A stretch of DNA of 64,000 nt from Arthrobacter sp. MYb213 (GCF_002979915.1 NZ_PCQA01000004.1:310001-374000); one strand, 5' to 3'; positions 8,172-17,257 are shown, counted from the stretch's first letter. Translations and numbers: made by a program. Notes: generated from the letters alone by a model not told the origin.

Positions 8172-9182
8172 ATGGCAGCGACAAACATTGAAACCTGGCA
8201 ATCAGCCACCGTGATTGAGACCCGCGAGGTGGCACAAGGCATCTTACGTATCGTGCTTGAACCTACAATGCCGGTCAAAGCCGAGCCCGGAACGCATATA
8301 GACCTCATGGTGCAGGTTGACGGGGAAACTGTCAAACGTTCCTATTCAGTCGTGGATTTCAACCAGACGGGCACTCGTCTAGCGCTTAGCGTGACGAAGG
8401 CGCCACTGTCACGGGGCGGTTCGATCTTCATGCATTCCCTGCGCCCGGGACAGAAGCTGGAAATTACTCAGCCGCTACAGAATTTTCCGTTACGCGTCGG
8501 CGCTCAACGCTATGTTCTGCTTGCAGGTGGTATCGGCATCACCGCTATCGCCAACATGGCCGCCGTGCTGAAGCGGTTGAAAGCAGACTACACGCTGGTC
8601 TATGTCGGGCGTAGCCGTCAGGCAATGGCTTACCTAGACGAGCTGACCGAGCTACACGGACAACGGCTCGAAGTACACATAGACGATGAAGGAAGTTCGC
8701 TGAAGGTCAACGAGCTCGTGGAACGGGCCAGCGTTGGGACAGAGCTGTATATGTGCGGCCCTATCCGGTTAATGGATGCCGTTCGACGCAATTGGATTGA
8801 ACGCGAATTGGATCTGCCAAACCTGCGTTACGAGACTTTTGGCAATAGTGGATGGTATGACCCTGAGGAATTCACAGTCCGAGTTCCCAAGCTCAACTTG
8901 GAAGTCAAGGTCCCGCAGGGGCGTTCCATGCTTGAAGCTTTGGAAGATGCCGGCGCGGATATGATGTTCGACTGCCGCAAGGGTGAGTGCGGCCTGTGCG
9001 AGGTTCGCATCCTGGAACTATCTGGGACTATCGATCACCGAGATGTCTTCTACTCCGAGCGTCAGCAACGGTTATCGACCAAGATGAACTGCTGTGTCTC
9101 GCGCGCTGTGACCTCAAAGACCGGGGCACAAATCGATGCGTCTATGGCGGGCCCCGCCATCATCACCATCGAACCTAACTAG
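8172..9182 (+). CDS. vanB: Vanillate O-demethylase reductase subunit (flavin/NAD/2Fe-2S)
   Basis: 336 residues in the phthalate-dioxygenase-reductase order. An FMN-binding barrel with KRSYSVVD is followed by an NAD(P)-binding domain (LLAGGIGITAIANM, MCGP). The C-terminal plant-type ferredoxin has Cys268, Cys273, Cys276 in CRKGECGLC plus a later Cys in MNCCVSRA. It transfers electrons from NAD(P)H to VanA and is cotranscribed with it. Confidence 0.9.
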   Translation: MAATNIETWQSATVIETREVAQGILRIVLEPTMPVKAEPGTHIDLMVQVDGETVKRSYSVVDFNQTGTRLALSVTKAPLSRGGSIFMHSLRPGQKLEITQPLQNFPLRVGAQRYVLLAGGIGITAIANMAAVLKRLKADYTLVYVGRSRQAMAYLDELTELHGQRLEVHIDDEGSSLKVNELVERASVGTELYMCGPIRLMDAVRRNWIERELDLPNLRYETFGNSGWYDPEEFTVRVPKLNLEVKVPQGRSMLEALEDAGADMMFDCRKGECGLCEVRILELSGTIDHRDVFYSERQQRLSTKMNCCVSRAVTSKTGAQIDASMAGPAIITIEPN

Positions 9183-9203
9183 AGAACACCCAAAACACCA
9201 TTT

Positions 9204-9244
9204 AACGTCTCCTAGGGTTCCCAACAGGGGAGCCCTAGGACGTT
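9204..9244 (+). terminator. Hairpin between vanB and vanK
   Basis: A long imperfect stem pairs AACGTCTCCTAGGGTTCCC (9204-9222) with GGGGAGCCCTAGGACGTT (9227-9244), with a 4-nt loop. There is no T tract. It could reduce read-through into the transporter gene or stabilise the vanAB message. Confidence 0.55.
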
Positions 9245-9275
9245 GGAACGTGCCTAAAAATGGAAGAACTCTGCA

Positions 9276-10634
9276 ATGAATATCAAAGAACGTATTGATG
9301 CTTCGCCCATGACTGCCTTCCAATGGGTAGTGGTGGGTGTTTGTACCTTTCTAAACGCCTTAGACGGGTTTGATGTGTTGGCCATGGCCTTCACCGCAAA
9401 CCAAGTCTCCAACGAATTTGGCCTGAATGGTGCTCAGCTTGGCGTCCTACTTAGCGCCGGGCTACTCGGGATGGCAGCTGGATCACTCTTCTTGGCGCCT
9501 TTCGCGGATATCTTTGGCCGGCGCCCAATGCTGCTGTTCACTACGGCGCTGACCGCAGTGGGCATGTTTCTGTCATCTACGGCTGATGACGTCACGCAAT
9601 TAGGCCTATGGCGTGTGATCACCGGATTGGGAGTGGGCGGCATCCTCGCCTGCACTAATGTCATCACCAGCGAGTATTCCAATAAACGCTGGCGGGGAAT
9701 GGCAGTCAGCATCTACACCGCAGGGTACGGAGTAGGAGCTACCCTCGGTGGCATGGCTGCAGTATCCCTCCAAGCTAACTTTGGATGGCGTTCGGTATTC
9801 ATTTTCGGTGGAATTTTCACTGCAGTTGCGTTTATATTGCTACTAATTGTGGTTCCAGAGTCTGTAGATTTTCTACTGACGAAACGTACCGATAGGGCCG
9901 AAGCGAAACTGCGAGTTCTTGTACGTAAACTACGTTTGGCCTCAGATACCGTCGTATTCTCTTCCAACGCACGAGGAACAGCTGCGGGTGGGAAAAAAGG
10001 GCAACAATTAACAGCCCTGTTTTCTCCTACGAACCGCCGCGTCACCAGTCTGATCTGGGTTGCATTCTTTGCCATCATGTTCGGCTTCTACTTTGTTAAC
10101 AGCTGGACGCCTAAACTGTTGGTTACCGCTGGCATGACCGAAAGCCAAGGCGTAATTGGCGGACTGATGCTGACCCTGGGCGGAACCTTTGGAGCCTTGT
10201 TGTTTGGCCTCTTGACCACCAAGTGGCAGACGCGCAAAGTTTTGCTCGGTTTCACTGTGCTTTCGTCGATCACTATGGTGCTTTTCATCTCTGCGGTAGG
10301 TGTCTTGGCACTAGCATTCGTGATGGGTGTTGTCGTGGGCATGCTCATCAACGGTTGCATTGCCGGCCTCTACACCTTGGCGCCGGCCTCTTATGAACCG
10401 CAGACGCGAAGCACCGGGGTGGGCTGGGCTATTGGTATTGGCCGGTTCGGCGCGATTCTTGCACCGCTGGCGGCAGGGACATTGCTTGATGCCTCATGGA
10501 GCGCGGGCCAACTTTATCTAGGAGTAGGCCTAGTGGTGCTCATAGCCGCCGTTGCTATTGGATTCATGCGACCACTGGCGACTGCTGATCCGGAAACTAC
10601 TTCTCAGGCTATTGCCCTGGAAACGGCAGGCTAA
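9276..10634 (+). CDS. vanK: MFS aromatic acid:H+ symporter, VanK/PcaK-like
   Basis: 452 residues with about twelve membrane segments. The first helix carries LDGFDVLAMAF, the acidic signature of the AAHS family. The loop GRRPMLL between helices 2 and 3 is the MFS signature. It probably imports vanillate and/or protocatechuate by proton symport. Third gene after vanAB as in C. glutamicum vanABK, but separated by 93 bases and a hairpin. A strong hairpin at 10770-10807 ends the operon. Confidence 0.87.
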   Translation: MNIKERIDASPMTAFQWVVVGVCTFLNALDGFDVLAMAFTANQVSNEFGLNGAQLGVLLSAGLLGMAAGSLFLAPFADIFGRRPMLLFTTALTAVGMFLSSTADDVTQLGLWRVITGLGVGGILACTNVITSEYSNKRWRGMAVSIYTAGYGVGATLGGMAAVSLQANFGWRSVFIFGGIFTAVAFILLLIVVPESVDFLLTKRTDRAEAKLRVLVRKLRLASDTVVFSSNARGTAAGGKKGQQLTALFSPTNRRVTSLIWVAFFAIMFGFYFVNSWTPKLLVTAGMTESQGVIGGLMLTLGGTFGALLFGLLTTKWQTRKVLLGFTVLSSITMVLFISAVGVLALAFVMGVVVGMLINGCIAGLYTLAPASYEPQTRSTGVGWAIGIGRFGAILAPLAAGTLLDASWSAGQLYLGVGLVVLIAAVAIGFMRPLATADPETTSQAIALETAG

Positions 10635-11007
10635 CTATCGGTGGGTCCCGTTCCCAGTTCGAGAGACACGACGTGCATATGAAGCGTGCTTGAGAGTTCA
10701 ATTCACGATTCTCCTACCACGTACGTCAACAAATCATCCTCCTACCTAGAAGCACAGATTCGGCAATAGCAGCACCTTTCGGCGGGCAGTAAAACCGAAA
10801 GGTGCTGCCGTATTTGGTCTGAAAATAGCTACGCCGCTCGGCATATGGGAAGGTGCAACCGCTACGGTGGGAGGGAGCCAAAGAGTCAAAAAATGCGCGT
10901 GTATTCGTACTCGTGTAAAAACGTAGCATCGACGTGAGCGTGAACCGCCAAGTCAGTTTGCCGGGGCAACATTATGTTGAACCAAAGTTAGTGGAAGGAT
11001 TCTTCAC
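10635..11007. other. Intergenic region, no gene seen
   Basis: 373 bases between vanK and the DUF3237 gene. Apart from the terminator at 10770-10807, I see no supported coding frame. The segment after the hairpin probably carries the promoter of the next gene. Confidence 0.6.
10770..10807 (+). terminator. Terminator of the van operon
   Basis: A perfect 13-bp stem pairs CAGCACCTTTCGG (10770-10782) with CCGAAAGGTGCTG (10795-10807), with a 12-nt loop. Confidence 0.75.
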
Positions 11008-11481
11008 ATGACAATTATTCCCACCCCGCCAGGCCTGGACTTCGTGGCAACAATCGATGTTGAAGTAAGTGAAACAATCACCATTGGCAATACCGCTCAA
11101 GGCATGCGCCGGGTCGCCCCGATCCGGGGCGGTAGCGTGAGCGGTCCGCAGTTGACCGGACGTGTGCTTGATGCGGGTGCAGACTTTCAGCGATACCCAT
11201 CCGCAGACCTTGCATACCTGGAAGCGAACTATGTGCTCGAGCTGGATGACGGTCACCGCATTTTGGTCGAGAACCGCGCAATACGTTCAGCCGCTCCGGA
11301 GGACCTTGAGCGCATGATGGCGGGGGAACACGTGGATCCTTCCCGGGTTTATTTCCGATGCATACCCGCTCTCTCCGCCGATGATTCTGGACCTTATGGG
11401 TGGCTGAACCGCACATTATTCTTGGGCTCCGGTGAACGGCTTGCCCACGGAGTGCGCATCGATGTGTTCCGCGTTCGTTAG
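11008..11481 (+). CDS. DUF3237 domain protein
   Basis: 157 residues, one DUF3237 domain along its whole length (start DFVATIDVEVSETITIG; core RVAPIRGGSVSGPQLTGRVL; end FRCIPAL and GWLNRTLFLGSGER). The family is a small beta-barrel of unknown function, often found beside catabolic genes. It has its own ribosome site (GTGGAAGGA) and is followed by a terminator, so it looks monocistronic. Association with aromatic catabolism is by position only. Confidence 0.85.
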   Translation: MTIIPTPPGLDFVATIDVEVSETITIGNTAQGMRRVAPIRGGSVSGPQLTGRVLDAGADFQRYPSADLAYLEANYVLELDDGHRILVENRAIRSAAPEDLERMMAGEHVDPSRVYFRCIPALSADDSGPYGWLNRTLFLGSGERLAHGVRIDVFRVR

Positions 11482-11497
11482 AAGTCGGCGCTATCTA

Positions 11498-11546
11498 TGG
11501 GTTTGGTGCCGAGCGTTTTCCGCGCTCGGTCCCTAACCCATTTTTA
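11498..11546 (+). terminator. Rho-independent terminator after the DUF3237 gene
   Basis: TGGGTT plus GCCGAGCG (from 11498) pairs with CGCTCGG plus TAACCCA (to 11540), followed by TTTTTATTT. Confidence 0.75.
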
Positions 11547-11900
11547 TTTCGCGCAGATCTAGGACGCAGCTACCATCGGGTGTTTTGCCAAGGGTGCACA
11601 AAATTTCTGTGATGAGCTTTTGCGGCCGGCGTGATCTGGCAGAGCGGCCAACTACGCCCGAGGCACATTCAATGAAGCGATCATTGGATGTGCCGAGCAT
11701 TATCCCGTTCGAATATCCTGAACCTACCTATCGCCAGGTGCCGACACGGGTGCCGTCTGTAGTCCTTGGAGCTGAGCGCTCGAATTTGCAGCGCTTTCGG
11801 ATAACGAGTCCCATCATCTTTGTCACTGTTTTGAGCGATGTCGGATAGACAAAATCGTTACTAACCAGTGGCCCAGAAAGTTGAATCTCGCAGGTAGTGT
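11547..11900. other. No supported gene; possible decayed DNA
   Basis: Short frames exist on both strands, including about 55 codons on the minus strand ending at 11533 that looks weakly protein-like. None has a ribosome site, a recognisable domain or a supported start. I regard the stretch as non-coding or degenerate. Confidence 0.5.
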
Positions 11901-12152
11901 GTGGAAAGTAAGCAAAACCATTGGGGAAATGGGGGAGTGGTGTTACAGGAGCGTAACTGGAAGACGATGGCGCTCGCGGCGATTGGTGCGTTGGTTCTTA
12001 GCGGTTGTACAAGCGGTCCGGCGACATCGACAGGGGCTTCACCCTCCGGAGCCGTGGCGTCGAGCAAAGCGACATCCGTTGAATCCGGGTCGTCTTCGGT
12101 TGAGACTGCCAAGCCGCCGGAAAAATCAGCCGAGATGAAAGGCGGGGTTTGA
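11901..12152 (+). CDS. Short putative lipoprotein, possibly a truncated remnant
   Basis: Up to 83 residues. A basic segment (ERNWKT), hydrophobic run ALAAIGALVLSGC (lipobox LSGC) and a Ser/Ala-rich linker are typical of a lipoprotein N terminus. The frame stops only about 48 residues after the Cys, before any folded domain. The start is unclear (GTG at 11901, 11937 or 11940; GGGGGAG precedes the last two). It could be a small lipoprotein, but the surrounding gene-poor DNA suggests the 5' remnant of a larger gene. Confidence 0.5.
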   Translation: MESKQNHWGNGGVVLQERNWKTMALAAIGALVLSGCTSGPATSTGASPSGAVASSKATSVESGSSSVETAKPPEKSAEMKGGV

Positions 12153-12675
12153 TAAGTCAACCGGTTGGGAACCTCTGGACCTCATGTATAACGCTCAGTA
12201 GAGCCAAAATATCCACTTCGTTCCACGCTCAGATTACCGACCAATCCTCGGTATTTGCGACGCACTAATTTTCTCAATTAATCCGAGATCTAGGCCCAAC
12301 TTGAGTCTCGGATCAATTCGGTTTGTTGGCGCTCGGACCCGCGTTGCCGTCGTCTTTGGGCGAATAAATGGCTGGGGGAGCAGTCGCGGCGGCTATTGGC
12401 CGTAAAGTAAAGGGCTCTTCGTTCGGAAGCGACCAAGGTATCTTGTTCCTTGCCCTCTGGATTTGCTCCGCTACTCAGCGGACGCTCAATAGATGATTTG
12501 GGCAGCTCTGAAGTGCACTTGTCGTTCTTGAGATACTCCACTGAGCATGATGAAGCCTCTGTGCTTACCCTGCCAAAGTTAAAAACGGTATCGTGTCGCA
12601 AATTGTTCCCCCAAAGCCAGTCGTGGATTTTCTTTGTTAGCCACCTCTTGAAAATGAAGAGTGCTCACTGCTAAA
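12153..12675. other. Gene-poor stretch upstream of pcaF
   Basis: About 520 bases with no supported gene. Frames on both strands are short, Ser/Arg-rich and without ribosome sites. The 3' end leads into the pca operators. Confidence 0.55.
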
Positions 12676-12709
12676 GTTCATATTACGAACAGAAGTTCAC
12701 AATGTGAAC
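12676..12709. promoter_or_regulatory. Paired IclR-type operators upstream of pcaF
   Basis: GTTCATATTACGAAC (12676-12690) and GTTCACAATGTGAAC (12695-12709) are two 15-bp sites with GTTC and GAAC ends. The second is a perfect 7-1-7 palindrome. They lie 19 bases apart centre to centre and 28 bases before the pcaF start. GTTC-N7-GAAC resembles sites bound by PcaR/PobR-type IclR activators; a PcaR-like gene lies at the end of this cluster. Confidence 0.7.
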
Positions 12710-12736
12710 AAAACCTAGCGATGGAGCAGTGGATTT

Positions 12737-13948
12737 ATGCAGCAGGCATACCTATACGACGCAATCCGTACCCCTTTTGGAAAGATCGGTGGAGCGCTAT
12801 CCTCCCACCGTCCAGATGACTTGGCAGCGCATGTAGTGCGCGAGCTGGTGGCTCGCGCTCCAAAGCTCGATACCAGCTCCATCGATGAAGCGATCTTCGG
12901 CAACGCCAACGGCGCCGGCGAGGAAAACCGCAACGTTGCACGCATGAGCACCCTGCTGGCAGGCCTACCTACGTCCTTGCCAGGCACCACCATGAACCGT
13001 TTGTGCGGTTCATCGCTGGACGCCGCCATTGCCGCCTCCCGCCAGATTGCCACCGGTGATGCCGACTTGGTGTTGCTCGGCGGAGTCGAATCGATGAGCC
13101 GTGCCCCATGGGTACTGCCAAAGACCGAACGCCCTTTCCCGATGTCCAACCTTGAGTTGGCAAATACCACCTTGGGCTGGCGTTTGGTCAACCCGGCCAT
13201 GCCTGGTGAATGGACCGTTTCTCTGGGTGAAGCCACCGAGCAGCTGCGAGAAAAGCACAATATCTCGCGTGAAGATCAGGACGAATTCTCGGCTCTGTCT
13301 CACCAGCAGGCAGCGGCCGCATGGGATGCCGGAAAATATGACAACCTCGTAGTTTCGGTTCCCCCAGCAAACAAGCGCGGAACCGAGCTGACTCGGGATG
13401 AGACCATCCGTGCGGATTCCACCGCAGAAACCTTGGCCAAGCTACGCACGGTATTCCGTACCGGCGAGAACGCCACAGTGACTGCAGGTAATGCCTCGCC
13501 TATGAGTGACGGCGCCTCGGCAGCCTTCATCGGTTCTGCTCGCGGCGGCGAGTTGCTAGGCGCCGCTCCCTTAGCTCGAATCGTCTCCAACGCTTCCTTT
13601 GCCTTGGACCCACAGTTCTTCGGCTTCGCCCCGGTAGAAGCGGCAAATAAGGCAGTGGCCAAGGCTGGTCTGAAGTGGTCCGATATTTCAGTTGTTGAGC
13701 TCAACGAAGCTTTCGCTGCACAGTCCTTGGCCTGCATCCGGGCCTGGGATATTGACCCAACCATCGTCAACGCATGGGGCGGCGCGATCTCCATCGGTCA
13801 CCCACTGGGTGCGTCGGGATTGCGCATCTTGGGCACCGCGGCACGCCGTCTGCAAGAATCCGGCCAGCGCTACGGTGTGGCAGCGATCTGCATTGGCGTC
13901 GGCCAGGGGCTGGCAGTAGTTATCGAGAATGAAAACGCAAGCAAGTAG
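12737..13948 (+). CDS. pcaF: Beta-ketoadipyl-CoA thiolase
   Basis: 403 residues, type II thiolase family. The nucleophile is Cys90 in TTMNRLCGSSLDA. The histidine motif GGAISIGHPLGASG and the C-terminal catalytic Cys in CIGVGQGLAVV are intact. It cleaves beta-ketoadipyl-CoA to succinyl-CoA and acetyl-CoA, the last step of protocatechuate/catechol degradation. The specific assignment rests on its operon with pcaIJ and pcaR. A small 9-bp hairpin (13940-13964) overlaps its stop codon before pcaI. Confidence 0.9.
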   Translation: MQQAYLYDAIRTPFGKIGGALSSHRPDDLAAHVVRELVARAPKLDTSSIDEAIFGNANGAGEENRNVARMSTLLAGLPTSLPGTTMNRLCGSSLDAAIAASRQIATGDADLVLLGGVESMSRAPWVLPKTERPFPMSNLELANTTLGWRLVNPAMPGEWTVSLGEATEQLREKHNISREDQDEFSALSHQQAAAAWDAGKYDNLVVSVPPANKRGTELTRDETIRADSTAETLAKLRTVFRTGENATVTAGNASPMSDGASAAFIGSARGGELLGAAPLARIVSNASFALDPQFFGFAPVEAANKAVAKAGLKWSDISVVELNEAFAAQSLACIRAWDIDPTIVNAWGGAISIGHPLGASGLRILGTAARRLQESGQRYGVAAICIGVGQGLAVVIENENASK

Positions 13949-13991
13949 TCTCCGGCTACTTGCTTTCACAAATCTTTAGAAAGGCTCAAAC

Positions 13992-14663
13992 ATGGCACCA
14001 CGTATAGCTAGCTCGGCTGCGGACGCCGTCGCCGAAATCAAGGATGGTTCAACCGTCTTGATTGGTGGCTTCGGTAACGCCGGCCAGCCGATGGAACTGA
14101 TTGACGCGCTGATGGAATGCGGCGCCACGGACCTGACCGTAGTGAACAATAACGCTGGTCAGGCTGACGCCGGCCTTGCGTTGCTGATCAAGGAACGCCG
14201 GGTGAAGAAGATTATCTGCTCCTTCCCACGCCAGTCGGACTCATGGCACTTTGATGAGGCCTACCGCGCCGGTGAAATCGAACTTGAACTGGTTCCACAA
14301 GGAAACCTCGCCGAGCGTATCCGTGCCGCAGGTGCGGGCATTGGTGGATTCTTCACCCCAACCGGCTACGGCACCTTGTTAGCTGAAGGCAAGGAAACTC
14401 GCGTTATTGATGGTAAGGGTTATGTTTTGGAAACCCCCATCAATGCAGACTTCGCGCTGATCAAGGCACTGACGGCTGACACCATGGGCAACCTGGTGTA
14501 CCGCAAGACCGCCCGTAACTTCGGTCCGATTATGGCTACCGCCGCCAAGCAGGCCATCGTTCAGGTGGACGAGGTAGTCGAGGCAGGCAACCTAGATCCT
14601 GAAAACGTCATCACCCCAGGGATCTATGTAGATACCGTTGTGGCACTTGGAGGAAATAAATAA
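13992..14663 (+). CDS. pcaI: 3-oxoadipate CoA-transferase subunit A
   Basis: 223 residues, family I CoA-transferase alpha subunit (GSTVLIGGFGNAGQPMELIDAL, GGFFTPTGYGT). With PcaJ it moves CoA from succinyl-CoA to 3-oxoadipate. The ribosome site AGAAAGG precedes ATG 13992. Its TAA stop shares one base with the pcaJ ATG, so the subunits are translationally coupled. Confidence 0.9.
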   Translation: MAPRIASSAADAVAEIKDGSTVLIGGFGNAGQPMELIDALMECGATDLTVVNNNAGQADAGLALLIKERRVKKIICSFPRQSDSWHFDEAYRAGEIELELVPQGNLAERIRAAGAGIGGFFTPTGYGTLLAEGKETRVIDGKGYVLETPINADFALIKALTADTMGNLVYRKTARNFGPIMATAAKQAIVQVDEVVEAGNLDPENVITPGIYVDTVVALGGNK

Positions 14664-15319
14664 TGAGCAACTACTCCAGCACTCAAGAAAAACTCAGTCG
14701 CGATGAGATGGCTCAGAAGGTCGCCGCGGATATTCCATCCGGTGCCTTTGTGAACCTCGGAATCGGACAGCCGACTAACGTCTCCAACTTCCTGACCAAT
14801 GAGCAGGGAGTCACCCTACACACCGAAAACGGTATGTTGGGTATGGGCCCGGTTGCTACCGGGGAAGACATTGACGAGGATCTGATTAACGCAGGCAAGA
14901 TTCCGGTCACCGAACTTCCTGGCGCCTCGTTCTTCCATCACGCTGATTCCTTCGCAATGATGCGCGGTGGGCACTTGGACGTTTGTGTACTTGGAGCCTT
15001 CCAGGTATCCGAGGCCGGCGACCTAGCTAACTGGCACACCGGCGCCGAAGGTGCAATCCCTGCGGTCGGTGGGGCCATGGATCTGGCTATTGGCGCGAAA
15101 CAGACTTGGGTCATGATGAGCCTGTTCACCAAGACCGGCGAATCAAAGCTGGTCGAGGCACTTTCCTACCCGGTCACCGGGCTTGGCTGCGTCTCACGAA
15201 TCTACACCGAGGTAGCAATCTTTGAATTACGAGATTCAAAGGTCTTCGTACGTTCCGCACACGGAATCAGCTTCGAAGAACTGCAGTCCAAGGTTTCGGT
15301 TGAACTGACCAAGGCCTAA
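14663..15319 (+). CDS. pcaJ: 3-oxoadipate CoA-transferase subunit B
   Basis: 218 residues, family I CoA-transferase beta subunit. The conserved ENGMLGMGP carries the glutamate that forms the CoA thioester; GIGQPTNVSNF is the N-terminal glycine-rich element. It completes the transferase encoded with pcaI. A strong terminator follows, separating it from pcaR. Confidence 0.9.
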   Translation: MSNYSSTQEKLSRDEMAQKVAADIPSGAFVNLGIGQPTNVSNFLTNEQGVTLHTENGMLGMGPVATGEDIDEDLINAGKIPVTELPGASFFHHADSFAMMRGGHLDVCVLGAFQVSEAGDLANWHTGAEGAIPAVGGAMDLAIGAKQTWVMMSLFTKTGESKLVEALSYPVTGLGCVSRIYTEVAIFELRDSKVFVRSAHGISFEELQSKVSVELTKA

Positions 15320-15332
15320 AACAAAGTAGATT

Positions 15333-15378
15333 AGTGGGGGTGCTTTACCAATATTTTGTGTAAGGCACCCCCACTTTT
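15333..15378 (+). terminator. Intrinsic terminator of pcaFIJ
   Basis: AGTGGGGGTGC (15333-15343) pairs with GCACCCCCACT (15365-15375). The stem extends inward through TTTAC/GTAAG with one G-T pair and ends in TTTT. Confidence 0.85.
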
Positions 15379-15420
15379 CAATACCAGCGGGCCGTTGTGA
15401 TGGTCTGTGCAAGGAGTTTC

Positions 15421-16203
15421 GTGAGCGAGCAGGGTGCAATTACTACCTCCGTGCAGTCTTTGGCGCGCGGACTTCAGGTGATCAGCAGCTTTGATGCGGA
15501 CCATCCGTCGATGACGCTATCTGAGGTTGCCGTGCGAACCGGGCTGTCCCGCGCGACCGCGCGCCGATTCCTACTGACCTTGCAAGAGCTTGGATATGTC
15601 CGCTCGGACGGCAAGTACTTCGAACTCACCTCCAAGGTTTTGCAACTAGGCTATGCGTACCTTTCTAGCGCCACGTTGCCGCAGCTCATTGAGCCGGTCT
15701 TGGAAGAACTCTCGGCTAAGGTGCATGAATCTGCGTCGGCGTCCGTGCTTGATGACTCTGACATCGTTTATATCGCGAGGGTCCACACCCGCTCGATCAT
15801 GCGCGTGGGAATCTCGGTGGGTACCCGATTCCCGGCGCTGAATACCTCCATGGGCAGGGTGCATCTGGCCTATCAGAGCCAGGAGAAGCAAGATGCCGTG
15901 GTGTCTGCTGGGGTGCCCGCGGGAACCGGTGTAGGCATCGATAATCCGCAGGATTTGTTCGCGGAACTGCACAAGATCCGCGCTCAAGGATATGCGGTGG
16001 TGGATCAAGAATTGGAGATTGGGCTACGCTCGGTCGCCGTACCGGTGTTCGGTCCCGACGGAAACGTGGTCGCTGCGATGAACGTGTCAATGAGCGTGCA
16101 CCCGAATACCGTCGAATCTGCCGAACAGGCCGCACAGAAGATCTTGCCTGAGCTGCTAAACGCTTCGCAGCAGGTATGTGAAGCCTTGGCCGCAAGCCGC
16201 TAA
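15421..16203 (+). CDS. pcaR: IclR-family regulator, PcaR/PobR-like
   Basis: About 260 residues. The winged helix is at MTLSEVAVRTGLSRATARRFLLTLQELGYV; the effector domain includes YIARVHTRSIMRVGISVGTRFPALNTSMGRV, characteristic of the PcaR/PobR/PcaU branch. GTG 15421 is chosen because AAGGAG precedes it; an upstream ATG lacks one. It probably binds the paired GTTC-N7-GAAC sites before pcaF in response to a beta-ketoadipate pathway intermediate. Target and effector are inferred. Confidence 0.85.
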   Translation: MSEQGAITTSVQSLARGLQVISSFDADHPSMTLSEVAVRTGLSRATARRFLLTLQELGYVRSDGKYFELTSKVLQLGYAYLSSATLPQLIEPVLEELSAKVHESASASVLDDSDIVYIARVHTRSIMRVGISVGTRFPALNTSMGRVHLAYQSQEKQDAVVSAGVPAGTGVGIDNPQDLFAELHKIRAQGYAVVDQELEIGLRSVAVPVFGPDGNVVAAMNVSMSVHPNTVESAEQAAQKILPELLNASQQVCEALAASR

Positions 16204-16283
16204 GCGGCTTTGCGTTACTTCGGCTTTGCAGGATTCCAATCGATATCGGCGCAAGCGATTATAGTTGCGAGTAACCCGAGGGA

Positions 16284-16740
16284 TCAAATGCTGGCCGCAT
16301 GAATATGCTCGGTGGCCGCAGCGCACGCGTCTTGCGCGATCATCACATGGTAGCCGTGGTCCACGGCGGCCAGGGCGGTGCTTTCCACCGAAATATTTGT
16401 TGCGACCCCGGCGATGATCAAGGAATCAATTCCGCGGAAATTAAGCACTTCTGCCAGCTGGGGGCTGATTCCACCGATTCTCTGATTGGTGAGCACCACG
16501 TCGTTAAGCTTTGGCCCAAGAGCCTCGATGATCGTTGCAGAGTCGGAACCTTCGACTAAACATCGGGCCTGTTTGACCATCTGGAGTAGCGGCTAGTTGA
16601 GCTCCATATCTACGTCGCGGCGAGCGATCTGTTCTTGGAACAAATGCGCGAAGGCACCATTTGGTCCAATAATGTCTCCTTGATTGTGAATGGAATTCAT
16701 CGCGGTTTTTGCCGGATCAAAATTCGTGGGGTGCTTCGTT
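16284..16740 (-). pseudogene. Isochorismatase-family cysteine hydrolase, decayed
   Basis: Two fragments of one protein are visible on the minus strand. The upstream piece (about 16736 to 16593) reads TNFDPAKTAM then NSIHNQGDIIGPNGAF, lacking the expected segment with the catalytic Asp between them, and ends at TAG (16593-16595). The downstream piece (16580 to 16284) gives the C-terminal half (DVVLTNQRIGGI, GVATNISVESTALAA). Family members usually have Cys where this reads Ser after GVATNI. No start codon is in frame with the first piece. Internal deletion, nonsense codon and lost nucleophile argue for a dead gene. Confidence 0.72.
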
Positions 16741-16815
16741 GCATGGCTGCCGAACGCTTCAACAAGGTTCGATTACAGCCCGCCATGAGCCGATGATATG
16801 AGCCGGCAATTTTAG

Positions 16816-17209
16816 TTACAGCCGACGCAGATCCCGGCGGATCGGGTGCTCCTCGGGCACTTGCACCAGCACGATGCGGGTCCCGTCGGGGTCCTGAATC
16901 CATCCTTCGATGAGTCCCCAGGGTTCTTTGTGGGCCTCACGAGTAACCGTGGCTCCGCGGTCGATCAGCAGTTCCAACTGTGCTTGCTGCCTCGCGAACC
17001 TGCAGCCAAAGCACCAGCGTGGCGTCGGGCCCGGGATCCCGCTGGCCGGAAACTTCGAGTAATCCGTTGCCAAGAAAAAACACCAGTCTGGGCCACTTAG
17101 AATTGCCGAATTCGCGGGCCACGGCTAGCTGCAACACCTCGCGGTAGAACTTTTGGGTCTCGATCAGGTCCACGGGTCATAAAAGTACGCGGCTGGATAG
17201 TCCATCCAT
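16816..17209 (-). pseudogene. VOC-family (glyoxalase-like) gene with stop and frameshift
   Basis: A small VOC protein can be reconstructed: MDGLSSRVLL, a TGA codon at 17177-17179 where CGA (Arg) would continue PVDLIETQKFYREVLQLAV, then a frame change near 17000. After the shift it reads ARQQAQLELLIDRGATV and WIQDPDGTRIVLVQVPE, the C-terminal betaalphabeta unit. Two independent lesions in about 130 codons indicate a pseudogene, next to another one. Confidence 0.75.
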
Positions 17210-17257
17210 GGGCTCTAACCTAGCCGCCGGCCGGCGCACTGCCTAGGGCAGTGGTGT

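Noticed and set aside
11533-11700. A 55-codon minus-strand frame that reads like protein
   Set aside because: It overlaps a clear plus-strand terminator, has no ribosome site and no family resemblance.
12290-12601. A 103-codon minus-strand frame before pcaF, and possible transposase-like Arg/Trp-rich plus-strand reading
   Set aside because: No start context, no domain, skewed Ser/Arg composition; insufficient to call a gene or an IS remnant.
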